The notes under the pieces: generated by a model
What the model saw: the letters and a program-made list of their open reading frames with translations, nothing else
What the model was told of the DNA's origin: nothing
Databases searched by the model: none
IMG/VR virus record: IMGVR_UViG_3300046517_001744
Span: 1 to 64,000 of that record
Length of the DNA stretch: 64,000 bases
DNA from: a virus
Direction: 5' to 3' (one strand)
Translations under genes and position numbers: made by a program
Shown: piece after piece, positions 1 to 7,549 of the stretch
Layout of the letters: the number at the start of each line of letters is the position of its first letter
Position numbering within the stretch: position 1 is the stretch's first letter

Positions 1-4
1 TGGC

Positions 5-193
5 GTGCGCTGGATGGTCAACGACCGCGCCGAGCAGCGCCAACGCGCCCAAGCCGCCGAGTCCACCCTCTCCACCTTCAAACAGCGGGCGAGCGCGGAG
101 GAGATGGCGAGGGTGATCAACGGTGGCCGGTGGTCAACCACTAGAGACCTTGCATCCGCCCTCCACGCCAAGCTCTTTCCTTCGGAGAAGTGA
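5..193 (+). CDS. Small uncharacterised phage protein (possibly 5'-partial)
   Basis: The 62-residue reading starts at a GTG close to the window edge and may continue upstream, so the true start is unknown. The sequence is charged and helical, with no recognised domain. Its last six codons (LFPSEK) lie in a 16-base sequence that recurs at 484-499. The stop codon almost touches the next start, as expected for one operon of small genes. Confidence 0.6.
   Translation: MRWMVNDRAEQRQRAQAAESTLSTFKQRASAEEMARVINGGRWSTTRDLASALHAKLFPSEK
175..190 (+). repeat. 16-nt direct repeat containing a ribosome-binding site, copy 1
   Basis: CTTTCCTTCGGAGAAG is identical to bases 484-499. Both copies place GGAG just upstream of an ATG, at 195 and 504. 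This copy also encodes the end of the preceding gene. Confidence 0.7.
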
Positions 194-194
194 A

Positions 195-479
195 ATGACG
201 GATATCAGCAAGGCTCTCGCGCTCGAACTCGCTGAGACCTGGGAAACTCAGGCCGAAATGGAGCCAGACGGCACCTTCGAGCGGCGCGCAGCACTCAGGG
301 AGTGCGCCGACACCCTCCGCATGCTGGCTAACCGGGATGAGCGCCCCGACTGCCCCCACAACCCGCCGATGCGGTTCTGCGAGTACCGGCCGGACCATGT
401 GAAGGTCTGTCCTGTCGGCCTGCCCTGCATGACGTTCGCGGAAGCGCAGGCCCACCGCGCGAATAGGAACCGCTCGTGA
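195..479 (+). CDS. Small Cys-containing hypothetical protein
   Basis: This is a 94-residue protein. I chose the ATG at 195 over an in-frame ATG at 123 because GGAG lies at normal distance and the upstream part would overlap the previous gene heavily. The N-terminal half is helical. The C-terminal half holds four cysteines, including CPHNPP and CPVGLPC, which could bind metal. The family is not recognised. It belongs to the short plus-strand operon of accessory genes. Confidence 0.6.
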   Translation: MTDISKALALELAETWETQAEMEPDGTFERRAALRECADTLRMLANRDERPDCPHNPPMRFCEYRPDHVKVCPVGLPCMTFAEAQAHRANRNRS

Positions 480-483
480 CCCG

Positions 484-499
484 CTTTCCTTCGGAGAAG
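484..499 (+). repeat. 16-nt direct repeat containing a ribosome-binding site, copy 2
   Basis: Identical to 175-190. In this copy the same bases are noncoding and supply the ribosome-binding site for the gene at 504. Confidence 0.7.
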
Positions 500-503
500 A
501 ACA

Positions 504-710
504 ATGGATAGCCCATCCCGGGACCTGAAGCAGGCGGTCGGAGGTGTCGCGCTAACCCAGGTCACATGCGATGCCTGCGGTGGTGACGGCGGCTTCGATG
601 AAGAGGTCCGCGATCCCGGCGCGCTCTATGGCTGCTCAAGCCGCCACTACGAATGCAGCGCCTGCAACGGCGACGGCTGGATCGTGGTGGAACAAGAGTC
701 GCTGGGATGA
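504..710 (+). CDS. Small zinc-ribbon protein with DnaJ-like CxxCxGxG pairs
   Basis: This is a 68-residue protein. It has two CxxCxGxG motifs (CDACGGDG near residue 23 and CSACNGDG near residue 51), the spacing seen in DnaJ-type zinc-binding repeats and in many small phage zinc proteins. GGAG of the repeated leader precedes the ATG. The stop overlaps the next start (ATGA), indicating translational coupling. Zinc binding is inferred from the motif; the role is unknown. Confidence 0.65.
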   Translation: MDSPSRDLKQAVGGVALTQVTCDACGGDGGFDEEVRDPGALYGCSSRHYECSACNGDGWIVVEQESLG

Positions 711-970
711 CCGACCGCGCTTACCTCAAGGGCCTGCGGCCAGACGGAACATACAAGCGTTGCGCCTTTCCATGCCAGCGCCGAGCGGGCGTGGAGTGTT
801 CTGTGCCCATCGCACCGGGGCCGGGCATTGATTTCGTCTGGACCCTCGCTGGCGGAACACCCGATGCGCCGACCATCACGCCGTCGATCAACTGTGAGAA
901 CGATACCTGCTGGCACGGCCACGTCACCAACGGCGAAGTTCTGAACCCCGCGCCAAGAGCCCGAACATGA
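707..970 (+). CDS. DUF6527-like small protein
   Basis: This is an 87-residue protein starting at the ATG that overlaps the upstream stop (ATGA). Its core, with GTPDAPTITPSI followed by C-x6-WHGHVTNGEV, has the pattern of the DUF6527 family of small phage and prophage proteins: a Pro-Thr-Ser-Pro strand, then Cys and Trp-His-Gly. Conserved Cys and His may bind metal. The function is unknown in the family. Confidence 0.6.
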   Translation: MTDRAYLKGLRPDGTYKRCAFPCQRRAGVECSVPIAPGPGIDFVWTLAGGTPDAPTITPSINCENDTCWHGHVTNGEVLNPAPRART

Positions 971-1224
971 ACCCGGAAAGCGAGATGGCGTGCGTTGATT
1001 GCCCCGGCCATGGCGGTTCGAGAGCCGAATGCTGCGAACTCGTGCCGCCCCCGAAAGCCTATCGCTCCCCATCCGGAGCCAACCCATCTGGACATTGGGT
1101 CACCACCAAGTTCGAGGAAGTGGTCTGCCAGAAGAAGCGCTGCACTTGGTGCAATCCGTGGTGCGACTGCCCGCGAAAAGAGGACACCTCTGATGGCAAA
1201 GAAATCCCGGGAGAAACCAAATGA
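967..1224 (+). CDS. Cysteine-rich hypothetical protein
   Basis: This is an 85-residue protein with eight cysteines. They fall in an N-terminal CVDCPGHGG stretch and a C-terminal cluster (CQKKRCTWCNPWCDC). The overlap of start and stop codons with both neighbours (ATGA) supports the frame. It is probably a metal-binding small protein. No family is recognised. Confidence 0.55.
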   Translation: MNPESEMACVDCPGHGGSRAECCELVPPPKAYRSPSGANPSGHWVTTKFEEVVCQKKRCTWCNPWCDCPRKEDTSDGKEIPGETK

Positions 1225-1562
1225 CTGAACCCACCAACACAACCCCGGAAGGACTGACCGAGAGACTGGAGAAGTTGGCAGACAAGCTGATCTATCTCGC
1301 ATGGCCATGCCCCCTTCTCAGAGAAGCCGCCCAAGCCCTCCGCACCTCCGAGGAACAGCGGGACAGGATGCGGGGGGCGTTGATTGAGATGCTGGCGCTC
1401 TACGATACAGCCCTGATGGCGACCGAGTTCACGAAGCCTAGAACGGGCCAGATCGTCATGAACATCGAGAAGCTGAAGGTCGCAATCGAAGCCGCCCGCC
1501 AAGCCCTCTCCCAACATCAGGAGAGGCAGGACGCCGCGCACGAAAAGGGCCCAGCCGGATAG
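1221..1562 (+). CDS. Helical hypothetical protein, last gene of the left plus-strand operon
   Basis: This 113-residue, mostly helical, charged protein has heptad-like Leu/Ala spacing in its first 60 and last 35 residues. The start overlaps the previous stop (ATGA). The stop lies inside the hairpin at 1547-1570, which ends the operon. No family is recognised. Confidence 0.55.
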   Translation: MTEPTNTTPEGLTERLEKLADKLIYLAWPCPLLREAAQALRTSEEQRDRMRGALIEMLALYDTALMATEFTKPRTGQIVMNIEKLKVAIEAARQALSQHQERQDAAHEKGPAG

Positions 1563-1570
1563 CTGGGCCC
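1547..1570. terminator. Intrinsic terminator between convergent operons
   Basis: A perfect 9-bp stem (GGGCCCAGC/GCTGGGCCC) with a 6-nt loop. Read on the minus strand it is followed by TTTTCG, so it best terminates the leftward operon that ends at 1598. The rightward operon also ends here. Confidence 0.6.
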
Positions 1571-1597
1571 TCGATCATCGCCCTCTTCCGTATCTCG

Positions 1598-2350
1598 TCA
1601 GGCGTCGGGCGCTGCTGCTTCCGCGGGTGCCTGGTCTACGCCGGCGCCTTCGGTCGGAGCGGGATCTTCCGTCGGCGCGGCCTCGGGCTCGATCACAGCG
1701 GCGGCCGCCACGGAGATCGTCACAGTCGCGTTGGCCGTCAGCGGCGGTGAGGACGAGTCCGTCGCCGTCAGGCTGAACGAGGTGTCGCGCGCTTCGCCAG
1801 GCGTGCCGCTGAACGAGCCGTCCGAATTGAAGGTGATCCCGTTGTCATCCGGCGGCGAGCTCGCGTAGGTGATCGGGCTGGCGCCGCCGCTGGCGTGCAC
1901 CTGGCCCGTGTAGCCCTGACCCACCGTGGCGGCCGCCAGGTCGGGCGCATCGAACACCAGCGGATCGGGACCGACCGGAACCGGGGGCACCGGGATCGGC
2001 TGCGGCACGCCGACCTTCTGGAACACCGAGTCGACGTGCTCCTGCACCGACACGCGCGCCGAGTTGATCGCATCGGCGGCGGCGTCTTCGTCGATCCCCA
2101 CGCGGGCCATAGCGGCGGCGACCGCGGCGGCGGCGACGTCGGGCGAGCCGACCAGGGCGGCGGCGATCGCCTCGAGCTCGTTGTTGGCCTGGGCGACACC
2201 GGCGTTGGCGGCGTCGACGGCGGCTTGGAGTTTGGCGGTAAGGGCCATGATGGCTTCCTCTCGTTGCAGGATGGGCCGGAGCAGCTCGGCGAAGAGGGCG
2301 CGGATCCTGAAGTCGTCGTAGTGGTGGTGGACGTGCAGGTCCAGGCGCAT
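1598..2350 (-). CDS. Protein with Ig-like (He_PIG type) domain
   Basis: This is a 250-residue protein. Residues 1-30 carry a His/Asp-rich segment, residues 35-115 an Ala-rich helical segment, then a proline linker. Residues 130-215 resemble a putative Ig domain of the He_PIG type (GQGYTGQV ... GITFNSDGSFSGTPGEA ... LTATDSSSP), followed by an acidic Ala/Pro/Glu tail. Such domains often sit on phage surface proteins and bind carbohydrate weakly. Here the gene ends the leftward DNA-metabolism operon, away from the virion genes, so the role is open. Confidence 0.6.
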   Translation of the reverse strand: MRLDLHVHHHYDDFRIRALFAELLRPILQREEAIMALTAKLQAAVDAANAGVAQANNELEAIAAALVGSPDVAAAAVAAAMARVGIDEDAAADAINSARVSVQEHVDSVFQKVGVPQPIPVPPVPVGPDPLVFDAPDLAAATVGQGYTGQVHASGGASPITYASSPPDDNGITFNSDGSFSGTPGEARDTSFSLTATDSSSPPLTANATVTISVAAAAVIEPEAAPTEDPAPTEGAGVDQAPAEAAAPDA

Positions 2351-2445
2351 CGTCGTCTCATGGCTCGCGGTGGTGCAGTGCGTCGGGGTGGCGCGAGCGG
2401 CAAGGTGCGGCGGGTCGGCCCGGGCGTCAAGCCACGGTTGGATGA

Positions 2446-2736
2446 CTAGGCGGCCACCTCATCGAACGGCAGTTGCTGCTGGTCGTACTCGAACACCGCC
2501 TCGATGCAGGCGATCGCATCGCGCAGCTCGGCGCTCTCGCGGTCGACCTGGTCGAGCAGCAAAGCTGCCGACGCCTGGCGAGCCTGGATGCGCAGGGTCG
2601 CCATGTAGTTCACCTCGCGGTGCTCGAGGCGGCGGCGATCGGCGTTGGCATCCTCGACCAGGCTGATGCGCGCTTCGCCGAGGCGCTCGAGCTCGTTGCG
2701 CAGCACGCGAATCGCAGCGTTCGGATGCAGCATCAT
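2446..2736 (-). CDS. Small coiled-coil protein
   Basis: This 96-residue protein is almost entirely charged helix with probable coiled-coil segments (residues 8-40 and 48-90). The start overlaps the end of the replication-region gene at 2733. The 95 bases between it and the next gene hold no convincing signal. The function is not recognised. Confidence 0.55.
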   Translation of the reverse strand: MMLHPNAAIRVLRNELERLGEARISLVEDANADRRRLEHREVNYMATLRIQARQASAALLLDQVDRESAELRDAIACIEAVFEYDQQQLPFDEVAA

Positions 2737-3506
2737 CCGCCGGCCTCCTCGCTGAACTCGAAGTCGTCGGCCGGCGGGGGTGCCTGGGGCACTGGCCGTC
2801 CGAGCAAGCGCAGCATCTGCGGCGTCAGCGCTGAGCCGGGCGCCAGCGTGCCGCCGCTGTACGGAAGTTCGGCATCTGGGATCTCGGCGCCCTTGGCGCC
2901 GCGCTGCAGGACGCGTTGGGAGCGCTCGACCGCCGGGAGGCTCTTGGACTTGAAGTCGCTCAGCAGCCCGGCGATGTCCGCGCGCCGCTGGCGGCGCCGC
3001 TCTTCATCGGCCGCGCTCGTGTCTTCGCGCGGTGGCTGCAGCATGTCGCGGCACGCGCTCAGCACCTGCCAGGCGTGGGTTGCGTCCCGCATCGCCGCGG
3101 TAGGCGTCTCCTGGGCGATCGCGGCCAGTTGGCCCGGCTTCGGTAGGAACTCCGACTCTGGGCGCCTCGCCCAGGCCAGCATGGCACCGTGTAGCGCTGC
3201 GGCGCTGATATTCTCGCAGATCAGGGCGTAGGCGCGCCACCACGCTTCCCACTCCTGCTCGGAGCGCTGCGGCTGCGGGTAGGTCGCGAACCACGGGGTC
3301 AGGACGCCTACGATTCCCTCCACCCCGGCTGGGCGCCTTGCATCTTCGCGCAGCCTGGGCACCGCAGCGCCCAGCTGCTCCACGAGGCCGCGTTCAATCA
3401 CCGCTCGGGCCGCCCCCCATGTCGTCGCGTTCTCGCGCAACAGCGCCGCGAGCTCCAACGAGAGCACGGGCAAGGTTGTCGTGCTTGCGGGCAAATTTGT
3501 CGTCAC
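2733..3506 (-). CDS. Replication-region protein, possible loader/organiser
   Basis: This is a 257-residue protein. The start is a GTG at 3506 with a perfect AGGAGG (complement of 3514-3519) seven bases upstream, although this places 113 bases of overlap with the preceding gene. The central region (PWFATYPQ ... WEAWWRAYA ... PKPGQLAAIA) looks like the helical N-terminal part of phage replication organiser proteins that follow DUF1376 genes. No ATPase motif is present. A role in helicase loading is an inference from position only. Confidence 0.6.
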   Translation of the reverse strand: MTTNLPASTTTLPVLSLELAALLRENATTWGAARAVIERGLVEQLGAAVPRLREDARRPAGVEGIVGVLTPWFATYPQPQRSEQEWEAWWRAYALICENISAAALHGAMLAWARRPESEFLPKPGQLAAIAQETPTAAMRDATHAWQVLSACRDMLQPPREDTSAADEERRRQRRADIAGLLSDFKSKSLPAVERSQRVLQRGAKGAEIPDAELPYSGGTLAPGSALTPQMLRLLGRPVPQAPPPADDFEFSEEAGG

Positions 3507-4281
3507 GTCCGTGCCTCCTGGGTGTTAGGGCGCCGCTCTCGCGGCGGTTGTCCAGCGCGTCTCGAACCGCGCCGTCGAAGTAGGTCCACGACGCGATGTT
3601 GCGCTTCTGGCGCTGGCAGAGCCCCACGACCACCGGCACCACGTCCAGGCTGAACGAGGCGCCGGCGAGCTTCCACTCTGCTACGACGCGGCCGCCGGTG
3701 ATGAGGCTGAGGCTCTTGCTGGTGTCGAGCTTGCCGCTGCTGAGCGCGCAGAGGTGCTTGGACCAGGCATCGATCCCACCATCAGGCCAATCATCGGGCG
3801 CGCGCGGTGGCTGGGCTTCCGAAGGAAGACCAGACACTGGTTCTAGCTCTGGCTGTAGCTGTGGCTGGCGCGCGCGCGCGAGAGGCGAAACCGGGTCTAA
3901 GGATTCCAATGGCTTATCGGAGCGGTTGGACTCCCCGGGGATTCCAAAAGTTCCCGTGCCAGGAGCCACTTTGGGACTCCTGCGGGAATCCACTGGCGGC
4001 GCGAGCACCCCCAGCGCGGCAAGGTCCTCGGTGATCCTCGAGTGGGTGATCCAGACCCCGTCGACCACGAAGTAGCGGACGATCCTGGGCCATCGCTTCG
4101 GCCAATTTTTCGGCGACGTCCCGGCGATCTTGCGCAGGTCGTCGTCCAGCGGAAGCACGCCCTTGTGACGCCAGAGCGCCATGCAGATGCGGAAGTAGGC
4201 GCCGAACTCCGCGTCGCTGAGCGTGATCGTGTCCGACACGACGTCGGGCACGAAGAGTTTCATGATCGGCAGCTTCGCCAT
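3394..4281 (-). CDS. DUF1376 family replication protein
   Basis: This is a 295-residue protein. The N-terminus (MKLFVPD ... TLSDAEFGAYFRICMALWRHKGV, then DDDLRKIAG) is the hallmark of DUF1376 (YdaU-like) proteins, which are winged-helix-like phage replication initiators. The middle is Pro/Arg-rich. The C-terminal third is a second folded region with GGRVVAEWKLAG. I place the start at the ATG at 4281, overlapping the stop of a possible 25-codon leader frame (TGATG), because there is no good ribosome-binding site of its own. Confidence 0.7.
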   Translation of the reverse strand: MAKLPIMKLFVPDVVSDTITLSDAEFGAYFRICMALWRHKGVLPLDDDLRKIAGTSPKNWPKRWPRIVRYFVVDGVWITHSRITEDLAALGVLAPPVDSRRSPKVAPGTGTFGIPGESNRSDKPLESLDPVSPLARARQPQLQPELEPVSGLPSEAQPPRAPDDWPDGGIDAWSKHLCALSSGKLDTSKSLSLITGGRVVAEWKLAGASFSLDVVPVVVGLCQRQKRNIASWTYFDGAVRDALDNRRESGALTPRRHGRDDKFARKHDNLARALVGARGAVARERDDMGGGPSGD

Positions 4282-4358
4282 CAGGCGCGGCGCCTGTGGA
4301 CAGGAACCACCTGGACTGTTGATCGGTTGATTCGGTGCGCTATGATGCGCATGGGCAT
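4281..4358 (-). CDS. Possible 25-codon leader peptide coupled to the DUF1376 gene
   Basis: An ATG at 4358 with GGGAG five bases upstream opens 25 codons of basic peptide (MPMRIIAHRIN...HRRRA). It stops exactly at the DUF1376 start (TGATG). It could drive translational coupling. Evidence is limited to the ribosome-binding site and the overlap. The rest of 4359-4557 shows no gene. Confidence 0.3.
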   Translation of the reverse strand: MPMRIIAHRINRSTVQVVPVHRRRA

Positions 4359-4557
4359 AAGCACTCCCGCCAAGGGCTTGTGTCTCGGGCGGCGGTAGGT
4401 GTTGAACGCACCACCGCCGCCACCCCCATCCTTCCTCCGCATACGCCACGTCGTCAAGGCGCCCTCTTGCGTCACGGTGGCGCGCTGCTATCCAAATCAG
4501 TAGCGCCGGGCTGGCGCGCCGGCGCAGTCTCACGCCAGCGCAGGGTCCACCCGATCG

Positions 4558-5238
4558 TTAGGGCGCGCCGGGTGAGATGTGGTGTACCGGCGCGTCCGAC
4601 GATCCGCGGCCGGCCCAGATGAACTCGGTCCCCGAGAACGGCTCCGCGGGAGCGAAGACCAGCCACACGAAATTCTCCACGCCACCCTCGGCCTTGCCGC
4701 CATCCAGCAGGAACTGGCCAGGCGGGCACGATGGCCTGGGGAACACCGGATAGACGCGGTGTGGCGGATGGTCCCTGAACAGGCCCATGGCGCGCCCGGC
4801 GCCGAAGAGGAACTTCGAATTGACGAAGAACGCCGCCTTCTGCACGCCCGGCAGCGTCACCGCCTTCCTGATGAAAGCCTCGGCGAGCTTCGCGCGGCCG
4901 TAGGGCGCATTGCAGACGATGTTGGGGCGGTAGGGCCCCTCGAGCGGGTGCTGCAGGAAGTCCATCGTCCCCAGGAACCACGACGGGCACGAGCCCTGGA
5001 TCGGATAGCGCGGCCCCAGGTGCGCCTGGTCGTACTTGGTGAGCCGGTCGCGCAGATCGCTGCCCACCGCGTCGTGGCCGTCCAGTAGGCATGCCTCGAC
5101 GATGTTCCCCTGGCCGCATGCGGGGTCCCAGATGCCCCCGGTGAAATACTCAAACGTCAGGAGGAAGTGGGTCGCGCCCGGGGGCTCGACGAACCAGTCA
5201 TCCTCAACTTTCGGCCACGCCGTCCTGCCTTCCGCCAT
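4558..5238 (-). CDS. SAM-dependent DNA methyltransferase (N6-adenine type candidate)
   Basis: This is a 226-residue protein. Residues 36-46 hold the SAM-binding motif I (WDPACGQGN). Near residue 110 is CNAPYG, a variant of the NPPY catalytic motif of amino-methyltransferases. No restriction enzyme lies nearby, so it is an orphan enzyme, probably protecting phage DNA or regulating it. The first Pro of NPPY is Ala here, which makes the acceptor base uncertain. It overlaps the upstream Cys protein by 35 bases. Confidence 0.75.
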   Translation of the reverse strand: MAEGRTAWPKVEDDWFVEPPGATHFLLTFEYFTGGIWDPACGQGNIVEACLLDGHDAVGSDLRDRLTKYDQAHLGPRYPIQGSCPSWFLGTMDFLQHPLEGPYRPNIVCNAPYGRAKLAEAFIRKAVTLPGVQKAAFFVNSKFLFGAGRAMGLFRDHPPHRVYPVFPRPSCPPGQFLLDGGKAEGGVENFVWLVFAPAEPFSGTEFIWAGRGSSDAPVHHISPGAP

Positions 5239-5464
5239 CGCGCTTCTCCTGCGGCCAAAACCATTGCTTCTCAGGGTTCCACCGCTTCTGCACCACGTCG
5301 AACGTCTTGCAGCCGTGCACGAGCTCGTTCGTCGCGCGCCAGGGGATCGGACCGGCCCAGCAGTAGCCCACGCGGTAGCCGCCGGCCCGGTGGCTCTCGT
5401 TCTCCGGGATCAGGGCCAGGTTGCAGCAACGGCCGCACGGCTTGGTTTTCTTGGATCTCAACAC
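5204..5464 (-). CDS. Small cysteine-containing hypothetical protein
   Basis: This 86-residue protein starts at GTG 5464 with GGAG about ten bases upstream. CGRCC near residue 10, further Cys residues at about 35 and 52, and aromatic residues (KRWNPEKQWFW) suggest a small metal-binding fold. It lies between the RuvC-like resolvase and the methyltransferase. No family is recognised. Confidence 0.5.
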   Translation of the reverse strand: MLRSKKTKPCGRCCNLALIPENESHRAGGYRVGYCWAGPIPWRATNELVHGCKTFDVVQKRWNPEKQWFWPQEKRDGGRQDGVAES

Positions 5465-5480
5465 CCGGGTGGTGCTCCGG

Positions 5481-6071
5481 TCAGATCAGGGCGCCGCGGC
5501 GCGAGCCCCATAAGCGTTTATCGAACTCCGCCGACAATACGCGGTTTCTGTAGCGCAGCAATAGGAGCCAGCCGCCCAGCGCGTCGGCGGCGTCCTTCGC
5601 GCGCGGGCCATCGGGCAGCGCCACGCCGAGCTTCTCTGCGGCGGCGACCATATCGTCCTTCGTCGCGGCGCCGAACCCGGCGAGCTCCTTCTTCACCGAC
5701 TCGATGGACGTCTCGCGGCAGGGGATGCCGCGCCGGTCGCAGATCTCCTCGATGCGCACGCCGATGGGAATGGTCTTGCGCAGGGTGGCGAGGTTGTCGT
5801 TGCGTTTGTGCCAGTGGCCATCCTTGCCCTTGTAGCGCTGGTTGAAGATCAGGACGGGCTCTTCGTAGGCAACCTCAGCGGGCCGGAAGGTATCGAGGTG
5901 CTCCCCTACCGCGTCGGCCACCTGGCGCAGCATCTTGCCGTAATTCTCGCCGGTCTGCACGAAGCTGAACGCGCCCACCTGGGGCAGGCTCCGGCCGTCG
6001 CCGGTCGCCCATCCCAGGAACTTCGAGCCGGGGTCGAAGAACGTGTAGCGCGGCAGCGCCTCAGTCGTCAC
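5481..6071 (-). CDS. RuvC-like Holliday junction resolvase
   Basis: This is a 196-residue protein. The RNase H-like core shows the first catalytic Asp in FFDPGSKFLGWA (residue about 13), a Glu in VAYEEP (about 75), and a C-terminal AKDAADALGGW (about 165) matching the DAxDA-type final motif. A GATKDDMVAAA segment precedes it, as in RuvC-type phage resolvases. The enzyme would cut four-way junctions made by recombination or replication before packaging. The GTG start at 6071 overlaps the end of the upstream gene by 11 bases. Confidence 0.8.
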   Translation of the reverse strand: MTTEALPRYTFFDPGSKFLGWATGDGRSLPQVGAFSFVQTGENYGKMLRQVADAVGEHLDTFRPAEVAYEEPVLIFNQRYKGKDGHWHKRNDNLATLRKTIPIGVRIEEICDRRGIPCRETSIESVKKELAGFGAATKDDMVAAAEKLGVALPDGPRAKDAADALGGWLLLLRYRNRVLSAEFDKRLWGSRRGALI

Positions 6072-7449
6072 TGAACCCGCCGGCCTCGGCCTGCTTGCGC
6101 TCCTGTAGCGCCTGGCGCGGCTTCTGCGCGGCGAGCTCGGCCTCCGACGCCTCGAACGGGTGCTCGTCGTAGTAGGGCAACGCGCCCGGCCGCATGGTGT
6201 CGGTCGCCGCGCCGTCGCGGTACGCCGCCTGGCGCCCGGAGGCGAACGGCTCATCGCCCGAGAGCATGTAGTGCACGCCCGCCGGGGCCGGGCCCGCGAT
6301 GAACACCGACTTATCATGCGGGATCGCGTCCTCGAGCGCCTCGCCCCCGCTTCCGCCCTCCTCGGCCGCCACGCAGCGGTCGAACATGGCCGCCGCGCCA
6401 GGGTGCTCGATGTCGACCTCCTCGTCACCGAGCTCGGCGAACCAGGTCAGGAAGGCGTTCGTCTGCAGTTCGGTCCACGCGTCGGGATCGTGCGAGAAGT
6501 CGGTCCAGTCGGGCTGGGCGGCGGCGAGCTCGATCTCGACGTCCTCGATCGCCTTGGGGTTGACGTCGTCGTCGAGGGGGCCCTCGGAAGCATCATCAGG
6601 ATCAACCACCTCGCCCATGCCGGGGTGCGCGATCGCCTGCAGTGCGATGCCATCATCCAGCTTTCCGAACTCGTCCTCGTATTCCCCGACCGTGATCGAG
6701 GAGTTGGGCGTTACCGGCTCAGCGCGCCGCGCCGCCTCTTCCGCCGCGACCTTCGCCGGATCCTCGCCCACGAACAGCGGCGGCGGTGGCGCGGCCGGCG
6801 CCTCCTCCTTCAGCGACTTGAGCCCGCGCGCGTTGATCTTGGTCACGTCACCGAACCCGGCCATGTACTCCTGCACGGCCTCCGGCGGCACGCCGTCGCG
6901 CTGAGGGTCGGCGAACTCGCCCAGGAGCGCCTGCTGGTAGCCCACGCCGCGCCAGTGCAGCGCTGGGCGCGCGGCCTCGGGCACGCCGGCCAGGTCGAGC
7001 TCCGCCTGCGGGCCCGCCGGCAGGCCCAGGGCCTCGCGGATCAGGCCTCTGATCTTCTCCTTGGCGATCAGGTCCGTCTTCTTCGTCTTCAGGCGCAACT
7101 CGCTATAGGCTTCGTCGTAGGTCGCCAGCGGGAACCCGGCATTCTGGATCGCCGCGCGAACCTCCTTCTTCTCGAGCGCGATGTCGCTCATCGCCGCCTT
7201 CGCCACCTCGAGGCGGTTATCGACCGCGCGGTGGCGCGTGTGCAGCGCGATCAGGCGATCCTGCTGGCCCTGGCGGATCTCGGCGTCGGTGGGCTGGGTC
7301 TTCTTCGCCGCGGCCGGGCGGCTCTCCCCGGGCTTGGGCTTGCTCACCGCCGCGGGCTTGCGGCCGCCCGAGGACTTCGCGCCCCTGGCCTTGCGCACGG
7401 GCAGCTGATGAATGGTCGCACCTTGGGTGTCAGCGAGTTTCCTGGCCAC
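6061..7449 (-). CDS. Large uncharacterised protein with a C-terminal LSGDEP module
   Basis: This is a 462-residue protein from GTG 7449, with AGGAGG five bases upstream. It has a basic N-terminus (residues 1-55), a helical charged region (60-200), an acidic low-complexity centre, and a compact C-terminal module: GVHYMLSGDEP ... YRDGAA ... PYYDEHPFE. The module reappears in the RecT-like protein at 11049. It is the first gene of the leftward operon and the RuvC-like gene follows, so a DNA-metabolism role is plausible but unproven. Confidence 0.6.
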   Translation of the reverse strand: MARKLADTQGATIHQLPVRKARGAKSSGGRKPAAVSKPKPGESRPAAAKKTQPTDAEIRQGQQDRLIALHTRHRAVDNRLEVAKAAMSDIALEKKEVRAAIQNAGFPLATYDEAYSELRLKTKKTDLIAKEKIRGLIREALGLPAGPQAELDLAGVPEAARPALHWRGVGYQQALLGEFADPQRDGVPPEAVQEYMAGFGDVTKINARGLKSLKEEAPAAPPPPLFVGEDPAKVAAEEAARRAEPVTPNSSITVGEYEDEFGKLDDGIALQAIAHPGMGEVVDPDDASEGPLDDDVNPKAIEDVEIELAAAQPDWTDFSHDPDAWTELQTNAFLTWFAELGDEEVDIEHPGAAAMFDRCVAAEEGGSGGEALEDAIPHDKSVFIAGPAPAGVHYMLSGDEPFASGRQAAYRDGAATDTMRPGALPYYDEHPFEASEAELAAQKPRQALQERKQAEAGGFSDD

Positions 7450-7488
7450 GTCGGCCTCCTGGGTTTCGGCGGGAATCGGTGTGTTGCC

Positions 7489-7516
7489 AGCCTACCTTGA
7501 CGCCGCGGCGCGTCAA
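7489..7516 (-). promoter_or_regulatory. Leftward promoter of the divergent pair
   Basis: On the minus strand TTGACG (7511-7516) is separated by 16 bases from TAGGCT (7489-7494). Six bases later the transcript would begin with ACACCGA. It drives the operon starting at 7449. The -35 box is one arm of the palindrome at 7497-7516. Confidence 0.55.
7497..7516. repeat. Palindrome supplying both -35 boxes
   Basis: TTGACGC (7497-7503) and GCGTCAA (7510-7516) are inverted repeats around a 6-base centre. Each arm is the -35 box of one of two oppositely directed promoters, so a regulator or a single RNA polymerase here would affect both operons. Confidence 0.6.
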
Positions 7517-7538
7517 CCTTACGGTCACGTTACACCAC
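7497..7538 (+). promoter_or_regulatory. Rightward promoter P1 with ACACCAC leader
   Basis: TTGACG (7497-7502), 17 bases, TACGGT (7520-7525), 6 bases, then ACACCAC (7532-7538) running into GGGAG and the ATG at 7550. The same spacing occurs at 10041, 41293 and, on the minus strand, 59796. It drives the rightward recombination operon. Confidence 0.65.
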
Positions 7539-7549
7539 GGGAGACAACG

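Noticed and set aside
2420-2450. TTGACG on the minus strand upstream of the gene at 2350
   Set aside because: No -10-like hexamer or ACACC start lies at the spacing of the other promoters.
4319-4346. Plus-strand TTGATC-N16-TATGAT, an almost perfect sigma-70-like promoter
   Set aside because: It points rightward into about 3 kb of genes on the other strand and lacks the ACACCAC leader. It was kept only as a possible antisense promoter and not listed.
6160-7500. Long open frames opposite real genes, here and at 17526-19289, 21539-23512 and 30473-33202 on the plus strand
   Set aside because: They mirror genes with clear domains on the minus strand, have repetitive Arg/Ala composition and no ribosome-binding sites. 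They are typical antisense openness of GC-rich DNA.
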